Assembly: GCF_041435015.1 (NCBI RefSeq)
Contig: NZ_CP107989.1
Location: forward strand, 1,550,001-1,614,000
Length of the DNA stretch: 64,000 nucleotides
Source of the DNA: Streptomyces canus
GTDB taxonomy: Bacteria > Actinomycetota > Actinomycetes > Streptomycetales > Streptomycetaceae
Direction: 5' to 3'
Both the position numbers and the translations under genes were made by a program. The notes below the pieces were generated by a model. The model searched no databases. It was given only the letters and a program-made list of their open reading frames with translations, and was not told the origin of the DNA. This document shows, piece by piece, positions 10,219 to 17,757 of the stretch; within the stretch, counting starts at the first letter, position 1, and each line of letters begins with the position of its first letter.

Positions 10219-12024
10219 GGGGGTACCTCCTGCGCTGAGTGGTGACGGGGCGGGCGAAAGGGGCCGGTGCTCGATCGAACGCAGCCACTGCCGCGCTTGA
10301 CTCGCACTGGTCAGGTGGACGACGGCGAGGCCGGGGTGCAGGCCGAGGAAAGCGGCCGTCTCGGCCCGCCGGGTGGCGTGCTGGGACCAGGCCCAGCGCA
10401 GCGGGTGGCGCGGGTTGCGCAGCATCGACCGCCAGGTCTCCCGGTTGCCGTGCCACAGCTCGCGGCCGGTGGCGGCCCGGACCACCGAGCGCCGCAGCAC
10501 GCGGCTCATGACGGTCCGGCGGGGCAGGTCTAGCCAGACGAACGTGTCGGCGCGCTCGCCGAGCAGGTCGCCGACGACCCAGTGGTACTGGGCGTCGCAG
10601 ATCCACGCCGGTGTTCGCGTGGCGCGCTCCACGTCGTCCGCGAACTCCGCCCGGTGGGTCCACCCGGGCCCGTGGTAGAGCGCGTCCATCTCGATGTGCC
10701 GGATGTCCAGCGCCCGGGCGAGGGCGGCGGCCAGCGTGGTCTTGCCCGCGCCGGAGATCCCGCCGACGACGATCCGCCGCAGCGGCGCGGGTGCGGGCGC
10801 CGCTACCGGTCGGGTGGGCCGCGTGAGGAACCCGACCGACAGGGCCGTCCCCGCGCAGACGACGGCCAGGCCGAGCCACAGGACGGTGTTCCCGTGGGCC
10901 AGCAGCGCCGTCCCGGCCGCCGGGGCGACGGCGCCCGCGATCCCGAAGGACGTCTGGAAGGTCGCGTTGTAGCGGCCCTCCAGACCGGGCGGCGCGGCGG
11001 CGTTCGCCGTCGTGGTGGCGACCGGGGCGAACAGCGCGTCGCCGAGCGTGCCGATCAGCGCCGCGCACAGGACGACCGCGGTGGTGGCCGGCCCCGCCCA
11101 GCCGGACGGCGCCATGACGAGGACCGCCAGGGTGAAGAAGCAGCACGCCAGGCGCAGCGCCCGCGGGGCGGGGACACGCCGCGCGTAGGCGACCGCGGGG
11201 CGCCGGGCCACGGCCATCGACACGCAGGCGACGGCGATCACCACCCCGGGCACCCACGACGGCTGCCCGAGCACCACGATGGCGACCACCGGGAGCATCG
11301 CCGTCAGGCAGTCGGAGACGAACGCCAGCAACAGCGTCAGCAGGCACAGCCGCAGGAAGCCGGGGTCGTCACGCAGGTCGCGCCACCGCCAGGCCCGCCC
11401 GTCGGCCGGAGGCTCGGCCGCGAGGGAGGGCCGGACGTGCCGACGCACCGTGAGCACCAGGACCATGGCCGCCGCGTAGGTGAGGCCGTTGGCGTAGGCG
11501 ACCAGGTGCAGTCCCGTACCGCTGTCGATCAGCAGGCCCCCGGCGGTCGCGCCGATCGCGCCGCCCGCCGCCCACCCGCTGACTTTCAGCACGCTCGCCG
11601 TGCTCAGCACGCCGATGAGCGCCTCGGCCGGGACCAGCCGGGCCAGCAGCGGTGTGCTGGCCGTCCAGAACAGCCGGTCCGCGGCGGCCGCGACGACGGC
11701 GAGCGCGCCGACCTGCCACGTGGCGGAGACGAAGGGGAACAGCGCGAACGCCCCGGTGCGCACGGCGTAGCTCAGGGCCGCCCCGTTCGCCGGACCCCAC
11801 CGGTCCACCAGCAGGCCGTTCACCGGTCCCGCCAGCAGGCCGAGGAGCCCGCCGACCGTCAGCGCGGCACCGACGTGCGCCAGGGGGAGGTGCTGCCCCC
11901 GGGTGAAGAAGATCAGCGCGACCGGCGTCCACAGGCCGTTGCCCACGCAGTCGACGGTCAGCGCCACCAGGTAGGTGCGCTTCCCGGGCGTCTGCCGCCC
12001 CCGGCCGATCCGGAACGGGGTCAC
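8797..12024 (-). CDS. nikN: NikN-NikO open frame: MFS transporter, P-loop kinase-like domain and enolpyruvyl transferase in one frame
   Basis: A single 1,075-codon frame starts at GTG 12024 (GTGA overlap with the nikM stop). About residues 1-410 are an MFS permease with around 12 hydrophobic segments and the VDRWGPANG loop. About 415-590 are a P-loop kinase/AAA-like domain with Walker A GGISGAGKTT, related to small nucleoside/adenylate-kinase-like ATPases. The rest is NikO. No stop separates the kinase (ending QWLRSIEH) from NikO, but a perfect RBS and ATG lie at 10218, so both a fusion and separate translation are possible. I infer a role in export or self-protection, perhaps by phosphorylating a nucleoside intermediate; that is not shown. 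Confidence 0.7.
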   Translation of the reverse strand: MTPFRIGRGRQTPGKRTYLVALTVDCVGNGLWTPVALIFFTRGQHLPLAHVGAALTVGGLLGLLAGPVNGLLVDRWGPANGAALSYAVRTGAFALFPFVSATWQVGALAVVAAAADRLFWTASTPLLARLVPAEALIGVLSTASVLKVSGWAAGGAIGATAGGLLIDSGTGLHLVAYANGLTYAAAMVLVLTVRRHVRPSLAAEPPADGRAWRWRDLRDDPGFLRLCLLTLLLAFVSDCLTAMLPVVAIVVLGQPSWVPGVVIAVACVSMAVARRPAVAYARRVPAPRALRLACCFFTLAVLVMAPSGWAGPATTAVVLCAALIGTLGDALFAPVATTTANAAAPPGLEGRYNATFQTSFGIAGAVAPAAGTALLAHGNTVLWLGLAVVCAGTALSVGFLTRPTRPVAAPAPAPLRRIVVGGISGAGKTTLAAALARALDIRHIEMDALYHGPGWTHRAEFADDVERATRTPAWICDAQYHWVVGDLLGERADTFVWLDLPRRTVMSRVLRRSVVRAATGRELWHGNRETWRSMLRNPRHPLRWAWSQHATRRAETAAFLGLHPGLAVVHLTSASQARQWLRSIEHRPLSPAPSPLSAGGTPMQDRRREPAAPGEPLLEIHGGNRLSGSVRTSGFKHSLVTTVAAAASASAPVRIGNCPDIVETTVLGEIFRAAGAHAHYDGPAETFTVDASAWDRTELPANLVGRIHGSLYLLPALVSRNGVARLPASGGCTIGEGPRGRPVEHMLDVMGRFGVTTRLTADGSVDLTAQRLTPCTIDMLDYTRNKALMSGPCYSGAVKTALLMGAVTQGTTTLHHPYLKPDVTDMVTVLRDLGADIEFAGPETWVIHGRGPQALDRPADVTLIPDLIEVVTWICAGVLLADEPLRITGPGIDRAVHALAPEFDLLDRMGVRVDVGADEVTAHPLAKPLRPVEFTAMSRGVFSDSQPFFALLAAYAEGPTHIREAVWEHRFGFAPELEALGMRTAVDDTVLRVDGPCPPHRPGTDLHATDLRAAAVLLLAALAVPGRTTLRNHHHLARGYRDLVEDLVKLGADIRHTTAPDVRPKLTAGAGADPA

Positions 12025-12662
12025 GGGCGGACGAAGTGCACGAGCAGCGCCCGCCGGTCCACGGGGCAGGTGTCGGCGACCGGCGGGACGCCGTGCCAGG
12101 ACCGGTCCGAGCGGACGAGCACGACGGACGTCCCGGTGGTCGGCGCCACCCGCTTCGCGCAGTCGGCCATGTCGGCGCTGCGCAGCAGCCGCAGGTCACC
12201 GCTCCACTCCGGGTCCCACCCGTCGTTGAAGTAGAAGAGGTGGGTCACCGCCTTGTCCGGGCGGTCGGTGTGCGGCTCGATCCAGCAGCCCCGGGCGTAG
12301 CGGGTCATGCGGGCCTCGACCAGGCACCGCTCCAGGTCCACGCCGGTGAGCGCGGACAGCGCCTCGCGGTAGGGCCGGGAGACGACGTCCGCGACGAGCT
12401 GCTGCCAGTTCGCGGGGAGCGTGCGCACCTGGTCCTCGTCGACCGCGCCGGCGGTGACGAGGTTGCGGTTGAACATCCGGTACTGCTTGTCGGACCGGTT
12501 CAGGTCGGTGCGCTCGGACTCCTCGAAGCCGTCGTCGCTGAACTCGCCGCGCAGTTTCTCGGCGACGTCGTCCGTGACGAACGAGCGGGGGATCACGGCG
12601 TGGCCGAACGGGTCCTGTTCCAGCTCGGCCCGGCTGATGGTCTCGATGTCGACGAGGGACAC
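12021..12662 (-). CDS. nikM: NikM: 2-oxoglutarate/Fe(II)-dependent dioxygenase
   Basis: A 213-residue protein from a GTG start with GAGGAAG upstream. It has the 2-His-1-carboxylate triad: HTD in CWIEPHTDRPDKAVT, distal His in DRSWHGVPP, and the 2OG-binding Arg near RRALLVHF. In nikkomycin nucleoside biosynthesis this class shortens and oxidises the octosyl-acid sugar toward aminohexuronic acid, together with NikI and NikK. It overlaps nikN by 4 bp and lies 10 bp after nikL. Confidence 0.85.
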   Translation of the reverse strand: MSLVDIETISRAELEQDPFGHAVIPRSFVTDDVAEKLRGEFSDDGFEESERTDLNRSDKQYRMFNRNLVTAGAVDEDQVRTLPANWQQLVADVVSRPYREALSALTGVDLERCLVEARMTRYARGCWIEPHTDRPDKAVTHLFYFNDGWDPEWSGDLRLLRSADMADCAKRVAPTTGTSVVLVRSDRSWHGVPPVADTCPVDRRALLVHFVRP

Positions 12663-12672
12663 GTCTTCTTCC

Positions 12673-13407
12673 TCACAGGTGGACGGGGTGGGTGAACGCG
12701 CCGGCGACCGTGCGCAGCCGGGTCTCCTCCCGGAGGCCGTGGAGCGTGAGCAGCCGGGCGACGCTGCCGTGTTCGGCTTCGATCCCGGCGATCAGGGAGC
12801 GCATCGTCGCCGCCGGCGTGGAGGTCCGCAGCCGCAGCTGCGCGAGGGTGTCCTCGCGGGTCCAGTTCGGGCGGGCGTCACCGCTGTGCAGGGCGCGGTA
12901 GGCGCGGGCGGTCAGGGCGTAGTCCCGGGCGACGTCCGCCGTCCGCACCCCGAGCGCCCGCAGGACCAGGGCGCTGACGACGCCGGTGCGGTCCTTGCCC
13001 ATCGCGCAGCAGATGTAGACGGGGACCTCCGCCCCGCCGGCGAGCAGGTCCACGATCTCCGCCGCGACCGGTGCCGCCCTGGTCAACATGTCCCGGTAGT
13101 TCGCGAGGTAGTCGCTGGGCCGGGGCCGCACATTGCCCCGGATGCGGCTCATGTCGCCGGCCACGGGCCGGGACAGCACGGTCGCTCCGGTGCACTCGGG
13201 CCCCCGGTACTGCCGGCGTTCCTCCTCCAGGCGCAGGTCGACGAGGGTACGGATGCCCAGCCCGCCGAGCGCCGGCGCCGTGTCCGGTGACGGCGCGGGC
13301 CCCCGGACGAGGAGCCCCCGCCGCAGGTACCCCCCGCCGGGACCGCGCAGCCCGCCCAGATCGCGCACGTTGGGCAGGCCCGGAACCATGATCCTCCGGG
13401 TGTTCAT
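12673..13407 (-). CDS. nikL: NikL: tyrosine-phosphatase-fold nucleotide phosphatase
   Basis: A 244-residue protein with the Cys-X5-Arg phosphatase loop (ICCAMGKDRTGV) of the Tyr-phosphatase-3 family, plus the N-terminal NVRDLGGL motif. In the pathway it removes the 5'-phosphate from octosyl acid phosphate made by NikO/NikJ, so it acts on a small nucleotide rather than on protein tyrosine. It overlaps the nikK stop (ATGA). An older reading as a protein phosphatase is possible from sequence alone. Confidence 0.87.
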   Translation of the reverse strand: MNTRRIMVPGLPNVRDLGGLRGPGGGYLRRGLLVRGPAPSPDTAPALGGLGIRTLVDLRLEEERRQYRGPECTGATVLSRPVAGDMSRIRGNVRPRPSDYLANYRDMLTRAAPVAAEIVDLLAGGAEVPVYICCAMGKDRTGVVSALVLRALGVRTADVARDYALTARAYRALHSGDARPNWTREDTLAQLRLRTSTPAATMRSLIAGIEAEHGSVARLLTLHGLREETRLRTVAGAFTHPVHL

Positions 13408-14528
13408 GCCACCCCTTCGCGGTACCGGTCGCCCAGGGCGGCGACGACCTGACGGACGACGGCCTCGTTCGCGACCGCGATACGGACCGCGGCCGGCAGC
13501 CCCGGCGCACCGGACAGGTCCCGTACGACGATCCCCCGCTCCAGGAGGTGCCGGCTCGCGGCCCCGGCGTCCGCCGGGTCGGGGACGTCCCAGGTGACGA
13601 AGTTCCCGCCGCTCTGCCGGGCGTGCCAGCCGGGCACCGCGCGCTCGACCTCGGCCGCGAACCGCTCCCGCAGCCGCCGCACGTCGGCCCAGATCCGGGT
13701 GAAGACGTCCTGCTCCTCCAGCGAACGCCGCAGCAGCGCGACCGCCGGAGCGGAGACCGAGCCCTCCGGGTCCAGGTCGAACAGGTGCCGGGCGGTCGCC
13801 GGGTGCGCGACCGTCACCGCGATCCGGGCACCCGACAGGCCGTAGGACTTGGAGAACGTGTTGACGCGGACGACGTGCCGCAGACCGGCGAGCCCGCGCA
13901 CCAGCTCCTCGCCGCCCTCGGTGAACGCCAGGTAGGCGGTGTCCACGACCAGCAGACTGCCGTGCTCCCCCACCGCGTCGGCCAGCTCGGCCAGCTCCTC
14001 CCTTCCGTGCACCTGCCCGGTGAAGCTGTGCGGGGTGGTGACGACGACGAACGCCGGCGCACCCGCGCGCAGCCGCCGCGCGAGGTCACGGAGGTCGAAC
14101 AGCCCGGTCTCGGGGTCCGGGGCCACGGGGTCCAGGACACAGCCCGAGATCGCCGCGAACTTCGCCCAGCCGTCGAAGTTCGGCTGGTGCAGGACGATCC
14201 GCGACACCTCCGGGAACGCCCGGGTCAGCAGGTTCAGCCCGGGATCGCTGCCCGCGGTCAGGACGAGGGAGTCGGTGTCCACCCCGAACCGGTCGGCCAG
14301 CATGCCGTAGACCGGCTGGAGGACGGGGTAGGTCAGCACGTCGTTCGGGTCGAACTCCGCCAGCGTGGCCCGGTGCACCGCCGCGGCCCGGCTGTCCAGC
14401 AGCCCACAGTTCTTGAGGTTGATCTCGTCGGGGACCCGGACGCGCCGGTTGCGGAACCGGCCGGCGCTCTCCCGCAGGAAGGGGGAAGGCGCCCCTTCCT
14501 GCTCCGTCACGAGCGTCTCGTCCCTCAT
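13404..14528 (-). CDS. nikK: NikK: PLP-dependent aminotransferase (class I, HisC-like)
   Basis: A 374-residue fold-type I aminotransferase with the PLP-lysine motif NTFSKSYGLSGARIAV and the aspartate region LLVVDTAYLAF. The start is the ATG at 14528 that overlaps the nikJ stop (ATGA); a longer frame upstream belongs to no gene. In the nikkomycin pathway it installs the 5'-amino group of aminohexuronic acid after NikI/NikM oxidation. Confidence 0.87.
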   Translation of the reverse strand: MRDETLVTEQEGAPSPFLRESAGRFRNRRVRVPDEINLKNCGLLDSRAAAVHRATLAEFDPNDVLTYPVLQPVYGMLADRFGVDTDSLVLTAGSDPGLNLLTRAFPEVSRIVLHQPNFDGWAKFAAISGCVLDPVAPDPETGLFDLRDLARRLRAGAPAFVVVTTPHSFTGQVHGREELAELADAVGEHGSLLVVDTAYLAFTEGGEELVRGLAGLRHVVRVNTFSKSYGLSGARIAVTVAHPATARHLFDLDPEGSVSAPAVALLRRSLEEQDVFTRIWADVRRLRERFAAEVERAVPGWHARQSGGNFVTWDVPDPADAGAASRHLLERGIVVRDLSGAPGLPAAVRIAVANEAVVRQVVAALGDRYREGVA

Positions 14529-15889
14529 GCCGGGCGCAGGGCCGGGCCGGCGGCGCGGGCGGGGATGTTCTCGAACACCTGCGTGACGTCCGGCTGGCTG
14601 CCGAAGACGATGTCGTAGCCCCGGGCCAGCTCGTCGTCGGTCAGCGCGTGGGTGCCCGGTACGAACAGCTGCCGGTTGAACGCGGCCATCTCGTGGTCGA
14701 GAAGGTCCGGGCCCGCGAGCTCCCAGGGGGCGTACACGGTCGGCCGGGCCCGGCCGCCGCGCTCCTGGACGGCCTCGATGGTCCGCTCGGCACCCTCGAT
14801 CGTGGTGCCGGGCAGCCCGACGATGACAAAGCAGTTCAGCTCGATGCCCGACTCCTTGCACCAGGCCGAGAGCCGGTCGAGGTCCATCGCGGACTTCTGC
14901 TTCGCCCGGGGCAGCAACGCGCCCTCCTGCGGGTCGAGCGTCTCCAGACCGACGCTGATCCGGACGCAGCCGGCCGCCCCCATCGACCGGATCATCCCCT
15001 CGCTGAGGTGGTGGACCGTCGTCGCGCACTTCCACGGGTACGGGGAACCGCGGCCGGTCAGCTCCCGGCAGAGCTCCTCCATCCACTTCTTGTCCAGCGT
15101 GAACGTCGGGGCGTAGAACGCCACGTACTCGAACGGCGCCGCGGCGAACGACTCATCGATGTACTGGAGCGTCCGCTCGACCGTGAGCCGCCGTTCCTTC
15201 CGCGTGTAGATCAGCGGCACCTCGCAGTAGGAGCAGCCGACCGGGCACCCGCGAGCCGCCGGTACGACCAGTTCGCGGCGGCGCGGGATGCCGCAGAACT
15301 TGTTCGCGTCGTCGAAGTAGAGGGCGTCGTAGTGCGCGTACGGGATCTCGTCGGGCGTCGGCAGGTACCAGTCCTCCGCCGGGAGCAGGTCACCGCGGCG
15401 CTTCGGAGCGGTCCAGGAGCCGTCGCGCCGCAGGTGCACCCCCGCCGCGTCGGCCGCCCGGCCCCGGAAGGTCTCGATCGCGGCGACGACGCCGGACTCG
15501 AAGTCGCCGTTCTCCACGATCGCGTCGATGTCGAAGCGCTCGAAGAAGCGGGGGTTGACCCCGGACAGCCTGCCGAACGTGACGATCGGGGCATCCGGGT
15601 TCAACGCCCTGGCGTAGGAGACGAGTCGGCGGAATCCGTCGATGCCGTCGAACTCGTTCATCACGGCGATCACGTCGTACCGCTCCTGGAAGAACCTGCT
15701 GCCGAGGTCCTTCCACGTCAGCCGCTCGACGCTGGCGTCGATCGCGGTCACCTGGGCGCCCGGGTAGACGGCGCGCAGGTGACCTGCGACCTGGTAGAGC
15801 GCGAGGTGGTGCCCCGCGTTGAAGTAGCTGAGCACCTGCGGCGGCCAGATCACGAGGATCTTCCGGGGTTCGTCCACAATCTTTCCCAT
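14525..15889 (-). CDS. nikJ: NikJ: radical SAM enzyme forming the octosyl-acid C-C bond
   Basis: A 454-residue protein. An N-terminal Rossmann-like, B12-binding-type region (about 10-150; KILVIWPPQVLSYFN) is followed by a radical-SAM domain with the CX3CX2C cluster motif in RGCPVGCSYCEV and a conserved ISVGLETLDP. NikJ and its polyoxin homologue PolH cyclise 3'-enolpyruvyl-UMP to octosyl acid 5'-phosphate. Whether cobalamin is used cannot be told from sequence. ATG at 15889 has AAAGGA upstream. Confidence 0.9.
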   Translation of the reverse strand: MGKIVDEPRKILVIWPPQVLSYFNAGHHLALYQVAGHLRAVYPGAQVTAIDASVERLTWKDLGSRFFQERYDVIAVMNEFDGIDGFRRLVSYARALNPDAPIVTFGRLSGVNPRFFERFDIDAIVENGDFESGVVAAIETFRGRAADAAGVHLRRDGSWTAPKRRGDLLPAEDWYLPTPDEIPYAHYDALYFDDANKFCGIPRRRELVVPAARGCPVGCSYCEVPLIYTRKERRLTVERTLQYIDESFAAAPFEYVAFYAPTFTLDKKWMEELCRELTGRGSPYPWKCATTVHHLSEGMIRSMGAAGCVRISVGLETLDPQEGALLPRAKQKSAMDLDRLSAWCKESGIELNCFVIVGLPGTTIEGAERTIEAVQERGGRARPTVYAPWELAGPDLLDHEMAAFNRQLFVPGTHALTDDELARGYDIVFGSQPDVTQVFENIPARAAGPALRPA

Positions 15890-15920
15890 GGGGGTCCTTT
15901 CGGTGCCGGGCGCCGGACGG

Positions 15921-16574
15921 TCAGTTCTGCGGCCGGTACGCGGAGCCGGCGAGCCCGGTGGTCAGCCAGTACTCGATCTGGACCGTGATCCGCTCGGTCC
16001 CCTCCGGGTGCTCGATCTTCGAGACCGCGTGCCACGACTTGTCGGTGGGCGGGAAGGCGAGCAACTGGCCGCCGACCGGGCTGATCTCCTCCGTCGGGCC
16101 GGCCTTGGGGGACGCGAAGATCTGGAACTGCCCGCCCGCCTCGATGGGCCAGTCACGGTTCAGGTAGAGGATCACGGTGATCGCCTTGGTCGGCTTGTCC
16201 TTGTGCACCGACAGGTAGTCGCCGTTGCGGTGGGTGTAGAGGCCGATGCTGCGCTGCAGGCCGGCCAGTTCGATCCCGGTCGACTTCTCCAGCCAGGCGG
16301 TGAACTCGGTGCCGCGCAGGTCCTCCACGAGGTCGCGCCAGATCGCGGGCAGCCGAGGGAAGACCGGGGCTTCCTCTTCGAGGACGACGAGGTCCACGAG
16401 GTTCATCCGGTACTGCTTCTCGTGCTTCGGGTCCTCGACCGCGATCTTCGCGACGTCGGCGGTCGGCATGGTGGCGAGCAACTCCTTCAGTTGCCCGTCG
16501 TCGAGCAGGTCACGGCCGCGGAAGAGCTGGAACGGCTGGGTACGTTCCTCCAGCGCCGAGTCGAACGTCAGCAC
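15921..16574 (-). CDS. nikI: NikI: 2-oxoglutarate/Fe(II)-dependent dioxygenase
   Basis: A 217-residue oxygenase, the first gene of nikI-O. Iron ligands are visible as HKD in DYLSVHKDKPTKAI and the distal His in DKSWHAVSK; the 2OG Arg lies in ERITVQIEYW. Two adjacent GTGs are candidate starts. I chose the second (16574) because the AAGGAGG is then seven bases upstream and because the protein aligns without gaps from residue 1 with the divergent paralogue at 16815. In the pathway it hydroxylates the octosyl-acid sugar at C5'. Confidence 0.86.
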   Translation of the reverse strand: MLTFDSALEERTQPFQLFRGRDLLDDGQLKELLATMPTADVAKIAVEDPKHEKQYRMNLVDLVVLEEEAPVFPRLPAIWRDLVEDLRGTEFTAWLEKSTGIELAGLQRSIGLYTHRNGDYLSVHKDKPTKAITVILYLNRDWPIEAGGQFQIFASPKAGPTEEISPVGGQLLAFPPTDKSWHAVSKIEHPEGTERITVQIEYWLTTGLAGSAYRPQN

Positions 16575-16814
16575 CACGGTGCCTCCTTGGGGTCGATGCG
16601 GGGGTCCCCGGACGGCCGGGACCCGACCTGGCCACAGCCTGTCCGCGGGCCCCTGCCGACCCCTTGTCGGTTCGCTGCCCGGCCGCTGCCGGGGATCGGC
16701 AAGGTCTTCGCAAACCGGCGCGCCATCGCACGGCAAGCGGGACGGTGACACTGGCGGGGCAGCCCTGATACCCGAACCGCCGGTGCACACGCCGGCCGCT
16801 GAGAGGTGCGAGTC
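16575..16814. promoter_or_regulatory. Divergent promoter region with SARP-type heptamers
   Basis: This 240-bp gap serves nikI (leftward) and the oxygenase paralogue (rightward). It holds two exact CGGCAAG heptamers at 16697-16703 and 16731-16737, an imperfect TCGCAAA at 16708 (11 bp after the first) and an inverted near-match CTTGTCG at 16673. Heptamer repeats one or more helical turns apart are the usual SARP binding pattern, so this is a likely target of the SanG-like activator. Start points are not assigned. Confidence 0.5.
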
Positions 16815-17441
16815 TTGATCAACCTGGACGTCCGGCTCGAAACGTGGGACCACCCCTTCCGGCACTTCCGCGGCGCCGGTCTGCTCTCCGCGCGAGACCT
16901 GGCCGACCTCGGCGCCACCGCGCCGGACGCGGGCCTGTTCCAGCGGATCGACACCTCGACCGGTGACGCACGGCGCCGCTACCGCTCGTCCGTCCTGCCG
17001 TTCTCCGACAACAAGACCGGCCTCACCCCCGATGACATCCCCCTGGCGGCGCCGTGGCGCGAACTGGTCACCGGCCTGCTGTCCGAGGAGTTCGCCGACT
17101 GGCTCCGCCGCGAGACCGGGGTGGACACCACCGGGCTCCACCGCCGGGCCGAGATCTACCGCCACGTCGACGGCGACTTCGAGGACCTCAACCCCGGCAA
17201 ACAGCACAAGAGACTCGCCTTCGAACTGCACACCAACGAGCAGTGGCCGGCCGACGGCGGCGGAGAACAGGAGTACTGGTCCGGCCCGGACAGGTCGGCC
17301 GGCCCCGCCTCGACGATGCCCCCGACGGGAGGCACCGCCTGGTTCTACTCGGCGTCGCCCTCGTCCTGGCACCAGATGGCGCCGGTCACCGCGGGGCGGG
17401 GCCTGGTGCGGCAGTCGGTCACCATGAGCTTCTTCGAGTAG
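16815..17441 (+). CDS. 2OG-oxygenase paralogue lacking the HxD iron ligands
   Basis: A 208-residue homologue of NikI on the opposite strand. It aligns without gaps through a 41-residue central block, but where NikI has the iron-binding VHKD this protein has LNPG (N126-P127-G128). The distal SWHQM is kept. It therefore should not bind Fe(II) in the usual way, and may be a binding partner, regulator, or repurposed enzyme. The TTG at 16815 is preferred as start because GAGAGG lies eight bases upstream and it matches NikI residue 1; a GTG at 16806 is possible. It is not obviously decayed otherwise. Confidence 0.75.
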   Translation: MINLDVRLETWDHPFRHFRGAGLLSARDLADLGATAPDAGLFQRIDTSTGDARRRYRSSVLPFSDNKTGLTPDDIPLAAPWRELVTGLLSEEFADWLRRETGVDTTGLHRRAEIYRHVDGDFEDLNPGKQHKRLAFELHTNEQWPADGGGEQEYWSGPDRSAGPASTMPPTGGTAWFYSASPSSWHQMAPVTAGRGLVRQSVTMSFFE

Positions 17442-17475
17442 CCGACGAACCCCGGCCGGACACCGACAGCCAAAC

Positions 17476-17525
17476 ACCGACGGAAGCCGCCGCCCGAGCT
17501 GTCTCGGACGGCGGCTTCCGTCGGT
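17476..17525. terminator. Bidirectional terminator between convergent genes
   Basis: A perfect 17-bp inverted repeat (ACCGACGGAAGCCGCCG and its complement) with a 16-nt loop lies between the 2OG paralogue (rightward, stop 17441) and nikG (leftward, stop 17547). It is well placed to stop transcription from both sides. Confidence 0.88.
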
Positions 17526-17546
17526 GGAGCCCCTCGCTCCTCCCGG

Positions 17547-17741
17547 TCACTCCTCGTCGATCCGGAGGGCCGACGACGGGCACAGGTGGACCGCCTGACG
17601 GACGGCCGGCCCGTCCGCCCCGGCCGGATCCACCGTCAGCGGCGCGACCAGCCCCTCCTCGTCCTGGTCGAAGACGGCGGGCGCCGCCAGGACGCACTGG
17701 GCGGCGCCGACGCACCGCTCCCTGTCCGCGGTGATGTGCAC
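17547..17741 (-). CDS. nikG: NikG: [3Fe-4S]-type ferredoxin
   Basis: A 64-residue ferredoxin with the CX5C...CP pattern (C10, C16, C54: RCVGAAQC and HLCPSSALRI), typical of electron donors to Streptomyces P450s. It lies 16 bp downstream of nikF and is its likely redox partner. GTG start with GAGGGG upstream. Confidence 0.92.
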   Translation of the reverse strand: MHITADRERCVGAAQCVLAAPAVFDQDEEGLVAPLTVDPAGADGPAVRQAVHLCPSSALRIDEE

Positions 17742-17757
17742 GGGCGTGCCCCTCTCC

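Noticed and set aside
10582..12234. A 550-codon open frame on the plus strand opposite nikN/nikM
   Set aside because: Composition is Arg/Gly/Pro-rich shadow of the minus-strand genes, with no domain or RBS.
13404..15086. 560-codon frame as a longer NikK
   Set aside because: The extra N-terminus is a shadow of nikJ; the ATG at 14528 overlapping the nikJ stop gives a normal-length aminotransferase.
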